From contig JBOZIK010000001.1 of assembly GCA_051453625.1 (NCBI GenBank), positions 104,281,368 through 104,345,367 of the forward strand: a stretch of 64,000 bases of DNA. The letters run 5' to 3'. The DNA is from Welwitschia mirabilis. Taxonomy: Eukaryota > Gnetophyta > Gnetopsida > Welwitschiales. The notes under the pieces were generated by a model. The model was not told the origin of the DNA and did not search any database. It was given only the letters and a program-made list of their open reading frames with translations. A program made the position numbers and the translations under genes. Below are positions 23,808 through 34,175 of this stretch, one piece after another. Position 1 is the first letter of the stretch, and every line of letters begins with the position of its first letter.

Positions 23808-24763
23808 TGTTACGATGGTTTTTTTGGCAACATCTTATTTATTGTCTTTGGTTGTCAAATCGTGTTCAAATTTTGTCTATAGCCCTACTATGTAATACAC
23901 AATATCATGTGCTAAGTTTGGCTAATGCAATTTCCTTCTACCTGAGATGAATAACTTTTTTGTTTAAATGAAAATTTTGAAGTTACTTATGAAAATGTAA
24001 GTATTTATGTTAACTTTTCAAATACAAAATATTTACAATCCTAAGGGTTCTTAAATTGCAAAACAATAATTTATTTTATTTTCAAAATTCACTTTTGTCT
24101 TGAAACATGAATAATATAAAAAACATAAAAATAATATTATTATATTAAAAAATAATTCAACTACAAAAGAACGAAATGGGAATTTAAAATCCTAGGGAAA
24201 TAAGTTTAATAATATATAGATTTTAACACGTCCTTTCTTCTTTTAGTCAATGTTTTACAAGATTCTTCCAAAAATGACAATTAAAGTTTGAAAATAATAT
24301 TAATTTCAGAATTGCACAAGTGATTGAGACGAAATCAGATTTACGGAGCTTTTGGCGGTATCCCAATTAAATTTATTTGAATCAACTTACAAAAGCATTT
24401 GTAATTCCTGATTATACTTGGTTATTAAATTCCTTCCTAAAAATTTTAACGGATGCAACAAATGAAATTCATTAAACAGTGGCAGGCTTAAAAGACAAAA
24501 CAGTAGTTTCAAACGGCAGGTAGAATTTCTGGTAAATTTAAGCGATTGAGCCTGGAAACAGGTAGAAAAGGAAATCCATTTTGAGAAACTGAGAAGTCTG
24601 AAACTGAAATACCAAATGGAAATATAAATAAAAATTTTAGAAAAAGAAATATAACTATTTTCCCTTTTGGATTATACTTCTACATGATTATTTGTTGAAT
24701 AGATAAACAAAAAGAAGAGGTGCAAATAAAAATCTAAACACTAAAACCGCAGTTTCTCAGCTT

Positions 24764-25126
24764 TTATGACAGTGTATCGACTTGAAGCACCTGCGTTTTC
24801 AATAAAACTGATTGACCTATGTTGAAATTGTGCAAGATCGGATGCAGCCTTGCTACAATCTGAAACCAATGTGGACTTTGCTGCACATCACCCCCAGTCT
24901 CCTTCCTCCAGACACTGCTTTTCTCTTCTACTATCACTGCGTTCATGTTTTCATTTTTCAATGTTTGCTGGTCTAATGACCTCTCTTCGCTGCCGTTCCT
25001 GATTGTCGCCAGTCTGTGTTCTCCCATAGCCTGCTCTGATTTATGTGAGTCCTTTTTAGTTTTTTGTCCCTCTGTTGTAGCCCTATTTCTGATATGCTCC
25101 TCAGCCAAGAAAATGATGCTGTCCAT
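24764..25126 (-). other. Open reading frame in Tat LTR A, function unknown
   Basis: A 120-codon frame starts MDSIIFLAEEH and ends QVLQVDTLS. In the same frame it is open upstream for about 35 more codons without a Met. The composition is balanced (Glu, Gln, Ser, Thr, Arg) and unlike the Phe/Ile/Lys runs elsewhere in the window. I recognise no domain, signal or membrane segment. The homologous stretch of LTR B (about 53980-54300) has an in-frame TAA and other changes, so there is no sign of conservation as protein. The frame may be open simply because this block of LTR A is less AT-rich and less decayed. Coding is unproven. Confidence 0.2.
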
Positions 25127-26778
25127 TCCTGCATTTGTTGGCTGTGTGCACTTCTTTTGGTGCGTCGTTGTAATGTAGACCTTTGATTGTGCATTGTAGA
25201 TAAGAAAAGAAGATGCCGACTGACAATCTCTGAAAATTCATAGAAAATATCGTGGTATCTCAAGGAGGAAGAAGAGTGTACTACATGATTCAGAGGCGGA
25301 GAAGTTGGGGTTCTATACAGAGAACTAAAACTGCTTCATCACATAAGCTATCTAGCTGATCGTGGAGTCCCAGCAGTCCTTGGCTCCGATGCCAGATGGT
25401 GTTGTAAAGCGGATTGGCCAGTGAGGTTTAAATTCAATGCAGTAGTTCATTCTCGTGCAATGTCTCCTAACTTCATTAACTTCTGTTATGGCTTTCAAGT
25501 TTTGGATATTAACGCTATTTCGAATGGTCTGAATCATAAGTTCTAGAGTAACGGAAAGAACCAGACATATAATGTGATTAAGGGCATCGTTATCATATCT
25601 CACTCATGCTAAATACACATCTTGGATTTCGCTTCTATCATTCATGCAAATCTTGTATACCAAATTGCATATGATCCTTCTTTATGATTTCTTTACAAAA
25701 TTGCAGACTTGCTTCAGAAAATGTAGCATCGTTGAAGATCTAATTGCAAGCAGCAAATGATCGACAATATCTTGAAAGTCTAGATTTTATTAAAATTGCT
25801 TCTCAACCGATAAGCTGCGATGTGACTTTAAATGTAGATATATCACTGTAAGCCAATGTTGGATCAGTAACTGTGAGTCTGTTTTTTTTTAAATATCCAT
25901 CAAAATAGACAAATGAAAAATCAATGGAGGCCCATCAGTTTAACTTTGCATGAGACTACAAAAATTTCCTCTTATTGAAGCTTGTTGCCACGTTGGAAAA
26001 AAATAAATGAACAAAACCCAAGTAAGCATAATCAACTACCTTGGTAATATAAAAGACTAAAGAAACAAATCTCTTTGCCTCTCAACGCAGGGAACCTATT
26101 TTCAACCATCGTGCATTTACATTATAAGGCCAAAAACTTCAACACGAATGCTTTCATATGTTAATGACATCAAAGAACAAATAAGTGCCTGAGCTCAATG
26201 AACTCATCAGCCTCCCATTGAAACATCTACAAAATGCCAATCCTTCAATATGTCTATTCTTAAAGTAGGGCAACGTAACAAATGAGGGGTTACAACTGGC
26301 TAAGGAGTCACCTTCCTCTTGCTACACAGCTTGTATTATTGTCAAAATCTAAAGATGAATAACTCCTAAATGGCTCATATAAGCTACCTTTGCCATGGCA
26401 CCCTATACAGGAAAGACTTATAGCTTAGCACATGAAACAAAGGTGGCACAGGGATTGAGAAGGAGCGCATGAAGTAGGAAAATAGCTAGAATGAATGAAA
26501 ATTTTCCTAAACATGTACCACAATATAGACTTTTAACATGATCCATGCCATTAACGCGAACAAACTTACTCCTATTAATTTATGCTAATTTCATCCTAAA
26601 AACCTATTAACCACCCACATTTTTTGAATTGTCAAAAGATTTAATGATTTAACATGAGCTTATAGCTCTAAAGCATGAGCAAGAGTCATCTTCTACATCT
26701 AGTATCACTTGCTAATGCTTTGATCTTAGAGATTTTCCCTGCTATGGCAATTATCACAACATCATAATGTATGGCCCC

Positions 26779-27142
26779 TGTTAAGAAATGTGCCAAAAGT
26801 TTGATTGAAAACAACAACAGTAACGAAATTAAAGAGAATGAAGACAAATGAATTTATGAGGTTTAGCTAATGTGGCCTACATCCATGACAAGAGAAGAGC
26901 AATTAATATTATTATGTAGAGACAGTACAAACTAAGAACTTCACAATAGTAGAACCATAGCTATCAAAGAATAAACCAAGCATAGTTTTTGGATACCTAA
27001 GATAATGTATTTATAGTCATAATAACAAAATGGCTATCATTTCTTGATACCGGTGGAGGTTTATGGAGGGCTTCTGGTTCTTCACTCACTCTAATAAACC
27101 TCTACTAATGAAATGCACCAAGAATTCAAGGCAAGATTAACA
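26779..27142 (-). repeat. 3' LTR of the Tork-like copia element
   Basis: A 364-bp LTR with plus-strand ends tgttaagaaatg and gattaaca. To its right the plus strand reads aatctccacc, the reverse complement of the polypurine tract ggtggagatt. A TATA-like box (minus strand actataaatac) lies at 27007-27017. Confidence 0.85.
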
Positions 27143-27152
27143 AATCTCCACC

Positions 27153-28087
27153 NNNNNNNNNNNNNNNNNNNNNNNNNNNNNNNNNNNNNNNNNNNNNNNN
27201 NNNNNNNNNNNNNNNNNNNNNNNNNNNNNNNNNNNNNNNNNNNNNNNNNNNNNNNNNNNNNNNNNNNNNNNNNNNNNNNNNNNNNNNNNNNNNNNNNNNN
27301 NNNNNNNNNNNNNNNNNNNNNNNNNNNNNNNNNNNNNNNNNNNNNNNNNNNNNNNNNNNNNNNNNNNNNNNNNNNNNNNNNNNNNNNNNNNNNNNNNNNN
27401 NNNNNNNNNNNNNNNNNNNNNNNNNNNNNNNNNNNNNNNNNNNNNNNNNNNNNNNNNNNNNNNNNNNNNNNNNNNNNNNNNNNNNNNNNNNNNNNNNNNN
27501 NNNNNNNNNNNNNNNNNNNNNNNNNNNNNNNNNNNNNNNNNNNNNNNNNNNNNNNNNNNNNNNNNNNNNNNNNNNNNNNNNNNNNNNNNNNNNNNNNNNN
27601 NNNNNNNNNNNNNNNNNNNNNNNNNNNNNNNNNNNNNNNNNNNNNNNNNNNNNNNNNNNNNNNNNNNNNNNNNNNNNNNNNNNNNNNNNNNNNNNNNNNN
27701 NNNNNNNNNNNNNNNNNNNNNNNNNNNNNNNNNNNNNNNNNNNNNNNNNNNNNNNNNNNNNNNNNNNNNNNNNNNNNNNNNNNNNNNNNNNNNNNNNNNN
27801 NNNNNNNNNNNNNNNNNNNNNNNNNNNNNNNNNNNNNNNNNNNNNNNNNNNNNNNNNNNNNNNNNNNNNNNNNNNNNNNNNNNNNNNNNNNNNNNNNNNN
27901 NNNNNNNNNNNNNNNNNNNNNNNNNNNNNNNNNNNNNNNNNNNNNNNNNNNNNNNNNNNNNNNNNNNNNNNNNNNNNNNNNNNNNNNNNNNNNNNNNNNN
28001 NNNNNNNNNNNNNNNNNNNNNNNNNNNNNNNNNNNNNNNNNNNNNNNNNNNNNNNNNNNNNNNNNNNNNNNNNNNNNNNNNNNNNNN
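27153..28087. other. Assembly gap, 935 N
   Basis: This lies between the polypurine tract and the RNase H end of the Tork-like element. That interval is normally short in such elements, so the gap size is either an estimate or holds extra DNA. Confidence 0.9.
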
Positions 28088-29730
28088 TCCAAAAAACCCC
28101 TTTGAGGGCTTATCTTCCAAAAGCTGCAAGACTAGCCAAGTCCACGTAGTATGTGAATTTGATCACAAGTAAAGACTTGGTTAACATATCAGTCAGATTA
28201 TTGGTATTATCAATCTTCTTCACCAAGATCCAACCTTCAATAATAACATCACAAATGAAGTGATATCACATAGTAATGTGCTTTTCCCTCTTATGAAACA
28301 TTTGATCTTTAGTCAAATATAATGCACTTTGGTTGTTACAATGTATTAAAATTATCTCTTTCTTTAACTTAAGTTTTAACAGTAAATTTGTTAACCATAT
28401 AATCTCCTTAATTGCCTCATTTAATGACATGTATTCAGCTTCAGTATTAGATAAAGCAGTTATAGATTATAGTGCAGCTTTTCAACTAATAGTTGTTCCT
28501 CCAAATGAAAACACATATTTTATAAGAGACCTTTTGTGATCAAGATCTCTAGTAAAATTAGAATCACAAAACCCAAGAAGGTTGCTAGTCATCCTCCTAA
28601 ATTTTAAGAACAAATCAGAAGTTCCACATAGATACCTAAGGATTTACTTCACTGCTTTCCAATGGGCTTTTTTAGAACATGACACATACTTACTTACAAC
28701 ACTCATAGCTTTTGAAATATTAGAACGTGTACAAAACATAGCATGCATGACGCTACTAACTGCACTAGAGTAGGGTACTCTATCCATATATTGCTCCTCT
28801 TTAACTGTTTATTGTGATAAAGTAGTAAAAATCTTAAAGTAAGCTACAATTGGAGTAGAAACTGGCTTTACATCTTTCATGCCAAAATGATCAAGGACCT
28901 TTTTAATGTAACTCTTTTAACTGAGATACAACTTCCCTATAGATCTATCTTTAGCAATCTCCATGTCAAGAATCTTCTTCGCTTCACCAAGATCTTTCAT
29001 CTTGAACTCATCACTCAACAAAGATTTTAGCTTGGCAATTTCGTACTTGTCTTTGCGAGCGATCAACATGTCACCAACATACAGTAACAAGTAGATAAAG
29101 GAGTCATCTGATAACTTTTTGAAATAGATGCAGCTATCATATGCACTTCTAGTGTAGTCATGAGAGACTATAAAAGAGCCAAAATTCTTATACCATTTTT
29201 TGGGTGATTGCTTCAACCAATACAATGACTTTGTCAATAAGCAAACATGGTCCTTCTTTCCTTCTGCCTCAAACCACCTTGGTTGCTACATATAGATTTT
29301 TTCCTCTAGTTTTCCATGTAGAAATGCAGTCTTCACATCTAACTACTCCAACTCCCTATCATCTTTGGCAACTAGAGATAACAAGACATGAAGGGAAGAG
29401 TGCTTTATAATAGGTGAGAAAACATCATAAAAATCAACACCTATCACTTGACTAAATCCTTAAGCAACTAATCTTGCCTTAAAATGAGCATCTTCAACTC
29501 TTAGGGTGCCTTCTTTCTTCTTAAACATCCATTTTCTCTCAATAATCTTCTTCCCTTTAAGTGCCTTGATAAGCTCCCACTTCCCATTCTTATGAAAGGA
29601 TTCTATCTCTTCCTGCATATCAATTAACCACTTCCTAAAACCAACAGATGAGATTGCTTCATTGTAGAAGCTAGAATCATCAGCAACATCCACCTGACTG
29701 GCTATTAACAAAGCATATGATGCACAATCT
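28088..29730 (-). pseudogene. Copia reverse transcriptase-RNase H remnant
   Basis: Read leftwards from about 29711, the frame opens with SFYNEAISSVGFRKWLIDM and reaches KWELIKALKGKKIIERKWMFKKKEG (in pieces), the usual start of copia RT. DVKTAFLHGKLEEKIYM follows. A well-kept open part (28917-29237) contains SLYWLKQSPKKWYKNFGSFI and the active-site motif as YVGDMLIA at 29070-29081. One catalytic Asp of YVDD is Gly there. Further on are PVSTP, a PYSSAV-S-MHAM block, HWKAVK-ILRYL, then RNase H motifs (FCDSNFTRDLDHKRS, SNTEAEYMSLNEA, IDNTNNLTDMLTKSL). Several stops and a frameshift near 29240-29460 break it. Confidence 0.9.
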
Positions 29731-30555
29731 AAATACTTCTGTGATGGTCTTATCTGTCTCTGTGGCCTACCCTTTGCAATAGAGTAGGCTCTTCTTGTAA
29801 CTGGGTTTTACATGATACATCATCTAAATCATGTTGTGGAGTGTGTGGCAATTGTTAAGGTAACACAGTGACTTTCAAATCCACTTGCTTCTTGGTGCTC
29901 TATGGTATACCTGAGTCATAAGAAGTATAAGTATCCTTTGTCGAAGATAACATAATTGACTCATCAAAAGTAACATATGTACTTATAATTAACTTCTTAG
30001 AAATAGGACACTAAAGTCTATATCACTTAACACCAGAACCATAGCCCATAAAAATACGTTTCTTAGCTTTAGGTTCTACTTTTTCATCACTAACATAAGC
30101 ATAGGATGGACCACCAAAAATTTTTAAAATTGAATAATTACAAGGTTTTCTAAACCATACCTCTTTTGACATTTTTAAGTCAAGGGATGTATGAGGAGAC
30201 TACTTCACCAAATAACAGGATATAGAAACTGCCTTTGTCCAAAAAATCCTTCCTAAACTAGCATTAGATAACATGCACTAAGATCTTTTTATCAATGTTC
30301 TGTTCATGCACTCTACCACTTCATTTTGCTGTGGTCTACCAACACATGTATGATACCTCATAATTTCTTCCTCCTTACGAAAGTCATTAAATTTGTCTTC
30401 CATGAACTCCAGGTCATTATTAATTCTAAGCCTCCTGATTTCTTTCTTGGTCTACTTCTCAATCATAGTCTTCCACTTCTTAAATGTATCAAAAACATCA
30501 TTCTTATACTTGAGAATGAAAACCCATACCTTTCTTGAGTAATCATCGATGAATG
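29731..30555 (-). pseudogene. Copia integrase remnant (core and C-terminal part)
   Basis: The readable order from 30555 leftwards is FIDDYSRKVWVFILKYK, a degenerate DNG-EF site (INNDLEFMEDKF), and the GRPQQNEVVECMNRTLI motif, which carries the third acidic residue as Glu. After that come SPHTSLDLKMSKEVW, FGGPSYAYVSDEKVEPKAKK, FMGYGSGVK and ISTYVTFDES, the C-terminal copia integrase signature. In-frame stops occur after MIEK, LIKRS and GVK. The N-terminal zinc part and first Asp lie in the adjacent gap. Confidence 0.85.
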
Positions 30556-31497
30556 NNNNNNNNNNNNNNNNNNNNNNNNNNNNNNNNNNNNNNNNNNNNN
30601 NNNNNNNNNNNNNNNNNNNNNNNNNNNNNNNNNNNNNNNNNNNNNNNNNNNNNNNNNNNNNNNNNNNNNNNNNNNNNNNNNNNNNNNNNNNNNNNNNNNN
30701 NNNNNNNNNNNNNNNNNNNNNNNNNNNNNNNNNNNNNNNNNNNNNNNNNNNNNNNNNNNNNNNNNNNNNNNNNNNNNNNNNNNNNNNNNNNNNNNNNNNN
30801 NNNNNNNNNNNNNNNNNNNNNNNNNNNNNNNNNNNNNNNNNNNNNNNNNNNNNNNNNNNNNNNNNNNNNNNNNNNNNNNNNNNNNNNNNNNNNNNNNNNN
30901 NNNNNNNNNNNNNNNNNNNNNNNNNNNNNNNNNNNNNNNNNNNNNNNNNNNNNNNNNNNNNNNNNNNNNNNNNNNNNNNNNNNNNNNNNNNNNNNNNNNN
31001 NNNNNNNNNNNNNNNNNNNNNNNNNNNNNNNNNNNNNNNNNNNNNNNNNNNNNNNNNNNNNNNNNNNNNNNNNNNNNNNNNNNNNNNNNNNNNNNNNNNN
31101 NNNNNNNNNNNNNNNNNNNNNNNNNNNNNNNNNNNNNNNNNNNNNNNNNNNNNNNNNNNNNNNNNNNNNNNNNNNNNNNNNNNNNNNNNNNNNNNNNNNN
31201 NNNNNNNNNNNNNNNNNNNNNNNNNNNNNNNNNNNNNNNNNNNNNNNNNNNNNNNNNNNNNNNNNNNNNNNNNNNNNNNNNNNNNNNNNNNNNNNNNNNN
31301 NNNNNNNNNNNNNNNNNNNNNNNNNNNNNNNNNNNNNNNNNNNNNNNNNNNNNNNNNNNNNNNNNNNNNNNNNNNNNNNNNNNNNNNNNNNNNNNNNNNN
31401 NNNNNNNNNNNNNNNNNNNNNNNNNNNNNNNNNNNNNNNNNNNNNNNNNNNNNNNNNNNNNNNNNNNNNNNNNNNNNNNNNNNNNNNNNNNNNNNNN
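30556..31497. other. Assembly gap, 942 N
   Basis: The flanking protein motifs (LKFCEHNVY on the right, FIDDYSRK on the left) are normally only about 50 residues apart in copia elements. So roughly 150-180 bp is expected here and not 942. Confidence 0.9.
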
Positions 31498-31676
31498 ATA
31501 AACATTATGCTCACAGAACTTTAAATTTTCAATGCTTTGTCCACATAGCAGTCCTTTCTTACTCAATGTTACAATGCCTTTCTCACTTATGTGCCCAGCC
31601 TCATACGCCATAACTTAGTAACATCAATATCAGATAGAGGTAAGGTTACTACAACTACCTTTGTAACTATGCTGCC
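31498..31676 (-). pseudogene. Copia GAG-pre-integrase domain remnant
   Basis: Downstream of the protease on the minus strand, the motifs LPLSDIDVTKLW-MR, HISEKGIVTLSKKGLLCGQS and NLKFCEHNVY follow the pre-integrase zinc region of copia elements (LWH-RLGH-SEKGM--L-KRGLL-G). The His and Cys pattern is partly kept; frames are shifted between the pieces. Confidence 0.8.
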
Positions 31677-32020
31677 CTACAAAACATATAAAGTACCAAC
31701 TTTCTTAGCTTTCATTGGTATAAGAGAACTTTTAACAACTTTCATCACTCCACCTTCAGCTAAGTACTTACATTCATTAGCATTAAGAGTGCCCAAAGAG
31801 AGAAGGTTCTTCTTCAAATGTGGGATAAGATGTACATTTGACAATGTCTTCATCACATCATCATGCATTTTAATTCTAATTGGCCCCCTACCAGTAACCT
31901 TATAAGACACGTTATTACCCATTAAGACCATTCCATCATCAATAGATTCATAAGTAGAGAACTTATCTTTACAGGAATACATGTGATAAGAACATCTAGA
32001 TTCTAAAATCCACTTAGAAC
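31677..32020 (-). pseudogene. Copia aspartic protease remnant
   Basis: The segment encodes SKWILESRCSYHM, the active-site region in which the usual DSG is changed to ESR. A 101-codon open stretch (31677-31982) follows with FSTYESIDDGMVLMGNN, GRGPIRIKMHDDVMKTLSNV and PHLKKNLLSLGTLN, then ends near KKVGTLYVL. These are standard copia protease blocks. The loss of the catalytic DSG means it could not work even if translated. Confidence 0.9.
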
Positions 32021-32089
32021 TATTTCTAACCCTATCAATAATTTTTAGTAGAACATTACTATTACCATCTATAACACTAGCCTTGACAA

Positions 32090-32660
32090 AATTTTCTTAA
32101 TCATCTTTATCAGAATTTTGTTATTGCTAATCCTTCTTTTTAAGTTTCCAACTTTCAAATTTAATGTACCCTTTCTTATAATAGTAGTTATAGGTTATGT
32201 TTTTATGTGATCTAGACTTAGAATAAAACTTCTACTTGTTACTTCCACTAGTGGAACCCTTTTTAAAAGTTCTATTAAACACTACTAGACCCTCTACTAG
32301 AGGATTGTTATACTTTCTAGTTAATTGAGTATGAATTAATTCATGTTGCAACAAAGCATTCTTAACATTTTCAATAGATAATTCATCACAATCATAAATT
32401 AGAGTTTCTCTAAAGTGTCTATATGATTTAGGTAGTGAATAAAGCAGAGTAAGATCAAAATCCTCATCTAAATATTAACATCAAGCCATGAGCTAGCCAC
32501 AGTGGTTTTCTTCATTATTTCTCATAATATTTCATTTAATAGGTAAGTTTATATTGTAGAAAGTACCTTCATGTTCATCTCTTTCCACTAATCATCAATC
32601 ATGGACTTTGACATTTTATCCTTATCTAATAGTGCCTTCTGTAACCTGTTCTAAATCAAG
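32090..32660 (-). pseudogene. Copia gag remnant
   Basis: The best-kept part (32500-32250) reads DFDLTLLYSLPKSYRHFRETLIY, followed by DELSIENVKNALLQHEL, typical of the copia gag UBN2-type domain. The zinc knuckle near 32150-32200 is degenerate: the expected CxxC and later Cys are Tyr or Ser (YNYYYKKGYIKFESWKLKKK), as G-to-A changes would cause. The N-terminal part towards the primer-binding site is hard to read and may be partly deleted. Several stops. Confidence 0.8.
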
Positions 32661-32754
32661 ATCGCATGCATCTTACATTATCATATACCAAAATTAATTA
32701 ATTAATCAAACTTTATTATCATCATGGTAAACATCAAACAATCAAACAATCTAG

Positions 32755-32767
32755 CTCTAATACCAGT
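32755..32767 (-). other. Primer-binding site of the Tork-like copia element
   Basis: The minus strand reads ctggtattagagc next to the LTR. It differs from the initiator Met-tRNA complement TGGTATCAGAGC by one C-to-T. Confidence 0.9.
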
Positions 32768-33308
32768 TTACTAAGAAATGTGCCAAAAGTTTGATTGAAA
32801 ACAATAATAATAATGAAATTAAAGAGAACAAAGACAAAAAAATTTACATGATTTAGCCAATGTCGCCTATGTCCATGAGAAAGAAAAGAGCAATTAATAA
32901 TATTATGTGGAGAGAGTACAAACTGAGAGTCTCACAATAGTGGAACCATAGCTCTCACAAAACAAACTAGGCATAACNNNNNNNNNNNNNNNNNNNNNNN
33001 NNNNNNNNNNNNNNNNNNNNNNNNNNNNNNNNNNNNNNNNNNNNNNNNNNNNNNNNNNNNNNNNNNNNNNNNNNNNNGCAATTAATAATATTATGTGGAG
33101 AGAGTACAAACTAAGAGTCTCACAATAGCAAAACCATAGCTCTCAAAGAATAAATTGGGCATATTTTATTAATATTCAAGATAACATATATATATCCATA
33201 ATAATAAAACAACTATCATTTCTTGATACTAGTGGAGGTTTGCAGAGCTAGTTCCTCCACTAAACCTTTACTAATGAAATGCACCAAGAATTTGAGGCAA
33301 CATCAATA
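32768..33308 (-). repeat. 5' LTR of the Tork-like copia element, with gap
   Basis: It matches the 3' LTR from ctaagaaatgtgcc to gaggcaacatcaata. It appears longer (541 against 364 bp) only because 100 N (32978-33077) are flanked on both sides by copies of the same roughly 88 bp. Removing the Ns and one copy gives about 353 bp. Confidence 0.8.
32978..33077. other. Assembly gap, 100 N, between overlapping contig ends
   Basis: The sequence gcaattaataatattatgtg and the next 70 bases occur both left (from about 32890) and right (from 33078) of the gap. Confidence 0.9.
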
Positions 33309-34175
33309 GCTTCCATGTTAATTATTAACATTAGTTTCTCAGTATGGCTATCTAGCTGTGCTTTGAAGACCATCTACTGCTATTGTGCATAGATTAAATC
33401 CACAACCATATGTTTGGACATCAAACATAGAACATGAATTCCAGACATATCAGGAGCCATCTATGCCTATTTTTGTTAGAAACAACTGAATGAAATTGGC
33501 ATAGTCAAAATCATGATACAGATAGGTCTTTGAAGCTATATATCAACCATGGCCTTTAGCTTCATTAATAGAATAGCCAAAACTTCGTTTGGTGTGGTAG
33601 ACTACTATAGCTTATTAACTAAAGCAACAATAAATGACTCAACTCTAATATCTAAGGCCTATATCATAAATGATATCTTATTTCTATAATGTATGATCTT
33701 TTCCATGTTCAAATGATCAACCAATCTCTTAATGTTGAAGATTTTACTTTTAGAGAATAATTTCATTTTGTTGAAAGAAGCTTTTGCACTTATGCCATGG
33801 ATAGATTTCCACTTGCCATTGCACAGTTGAAATTGCATCTAAATGAGATCATTACCTATGTCCATTAAGATGGTGCTCCTTTGAGCATACCGAAATCACG
33901 ATTCATGACATAGATATTATGTTGTGAATAGTGAAAAGGCATTAAGTAGACTATGTACAAAATAACTGTAGCTTACAATGACAAAATACATGTTCAGCCT
34001 TCTAATCTCAAGAACCTTCTCTTCTCGATGTAACACTTGAAAAGCTCTTCATTAAAAGACCTATGAGATGGGTTCTATGATAAGGGTAGAATTTGAGTAA
34101 AGGATATCAAATAGGATTCTATATTTATGATTGAGGTAACTTACATCTAGTCCCTCATTGGTAAACCTATCTACA

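Larger units (their letters stand above)
26779..33308 (-). mobile_element. Tork-like Ty1/copia element nested in Tat LTR A
   Basis: A full-structure copia element on the minus strand. The 5' LTR lies at about 32768-33308, the primer-binding site at 32755-32767, then gag, protease, integrase, RT and RNase H from 32.66 to 28.1 kb, and the 3' LTR at 26779-27142. The target-site copies gcccc (26774-26778) and gcttc (33309-33313) differ only by C-to-T changes. LTR B holds the unoccupied site (acctc, 56470-56474). Protein motifs fit the Tork/Tnt1 side of copia (WMFKKKEG, YVDDMLIA, GDLGEAKKILDMEI-like). Gaps at 27153-28087 and 30556-31497 hide the 3' end and integrase N-terminus. Stops and frameshifts show it is inactive. 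Confidence 0.9.
23808..34175 (-). repeat. Tat LTR A (left, 3' LTR), split by a copia insertion
   Basis: The LTR consists of 23808-26778 and 33309-34175, together about 3.83 kb without the nested copia element and the extra target-site copy. It is collinear with LTR B over its whole length. Just beyond its right end the minus strand is purine-rich (aagaaggaataatca before TGTAGATAGG), a plausible polypurine tract, which makes A the 3' LTR. The block 24300-26470 keeps many CG dinucleotides that LTR B has lost. An open frame of unknown meaning lies at 24764-25126. Confidence 0.75.

Noticed and set aside
27091-28129. Long open frames of about 330 residues on both strands
   Set aside because: They consist almost entirely of N; the gap simply contains no stop codon. 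The same holds for 30463-31613, 52932-53519, 5418-5790, 6017-6286, 32903-33109 and 41015-41239.
28333-28773. Plus-strand frames at 28333-28539, 28582-28773, 29204-29410, 30326-30538 and 31591-31905
   Set aside because: Antisense shadows of the minus-strand copia polyprotein, whose own frames carry all the known motifs.
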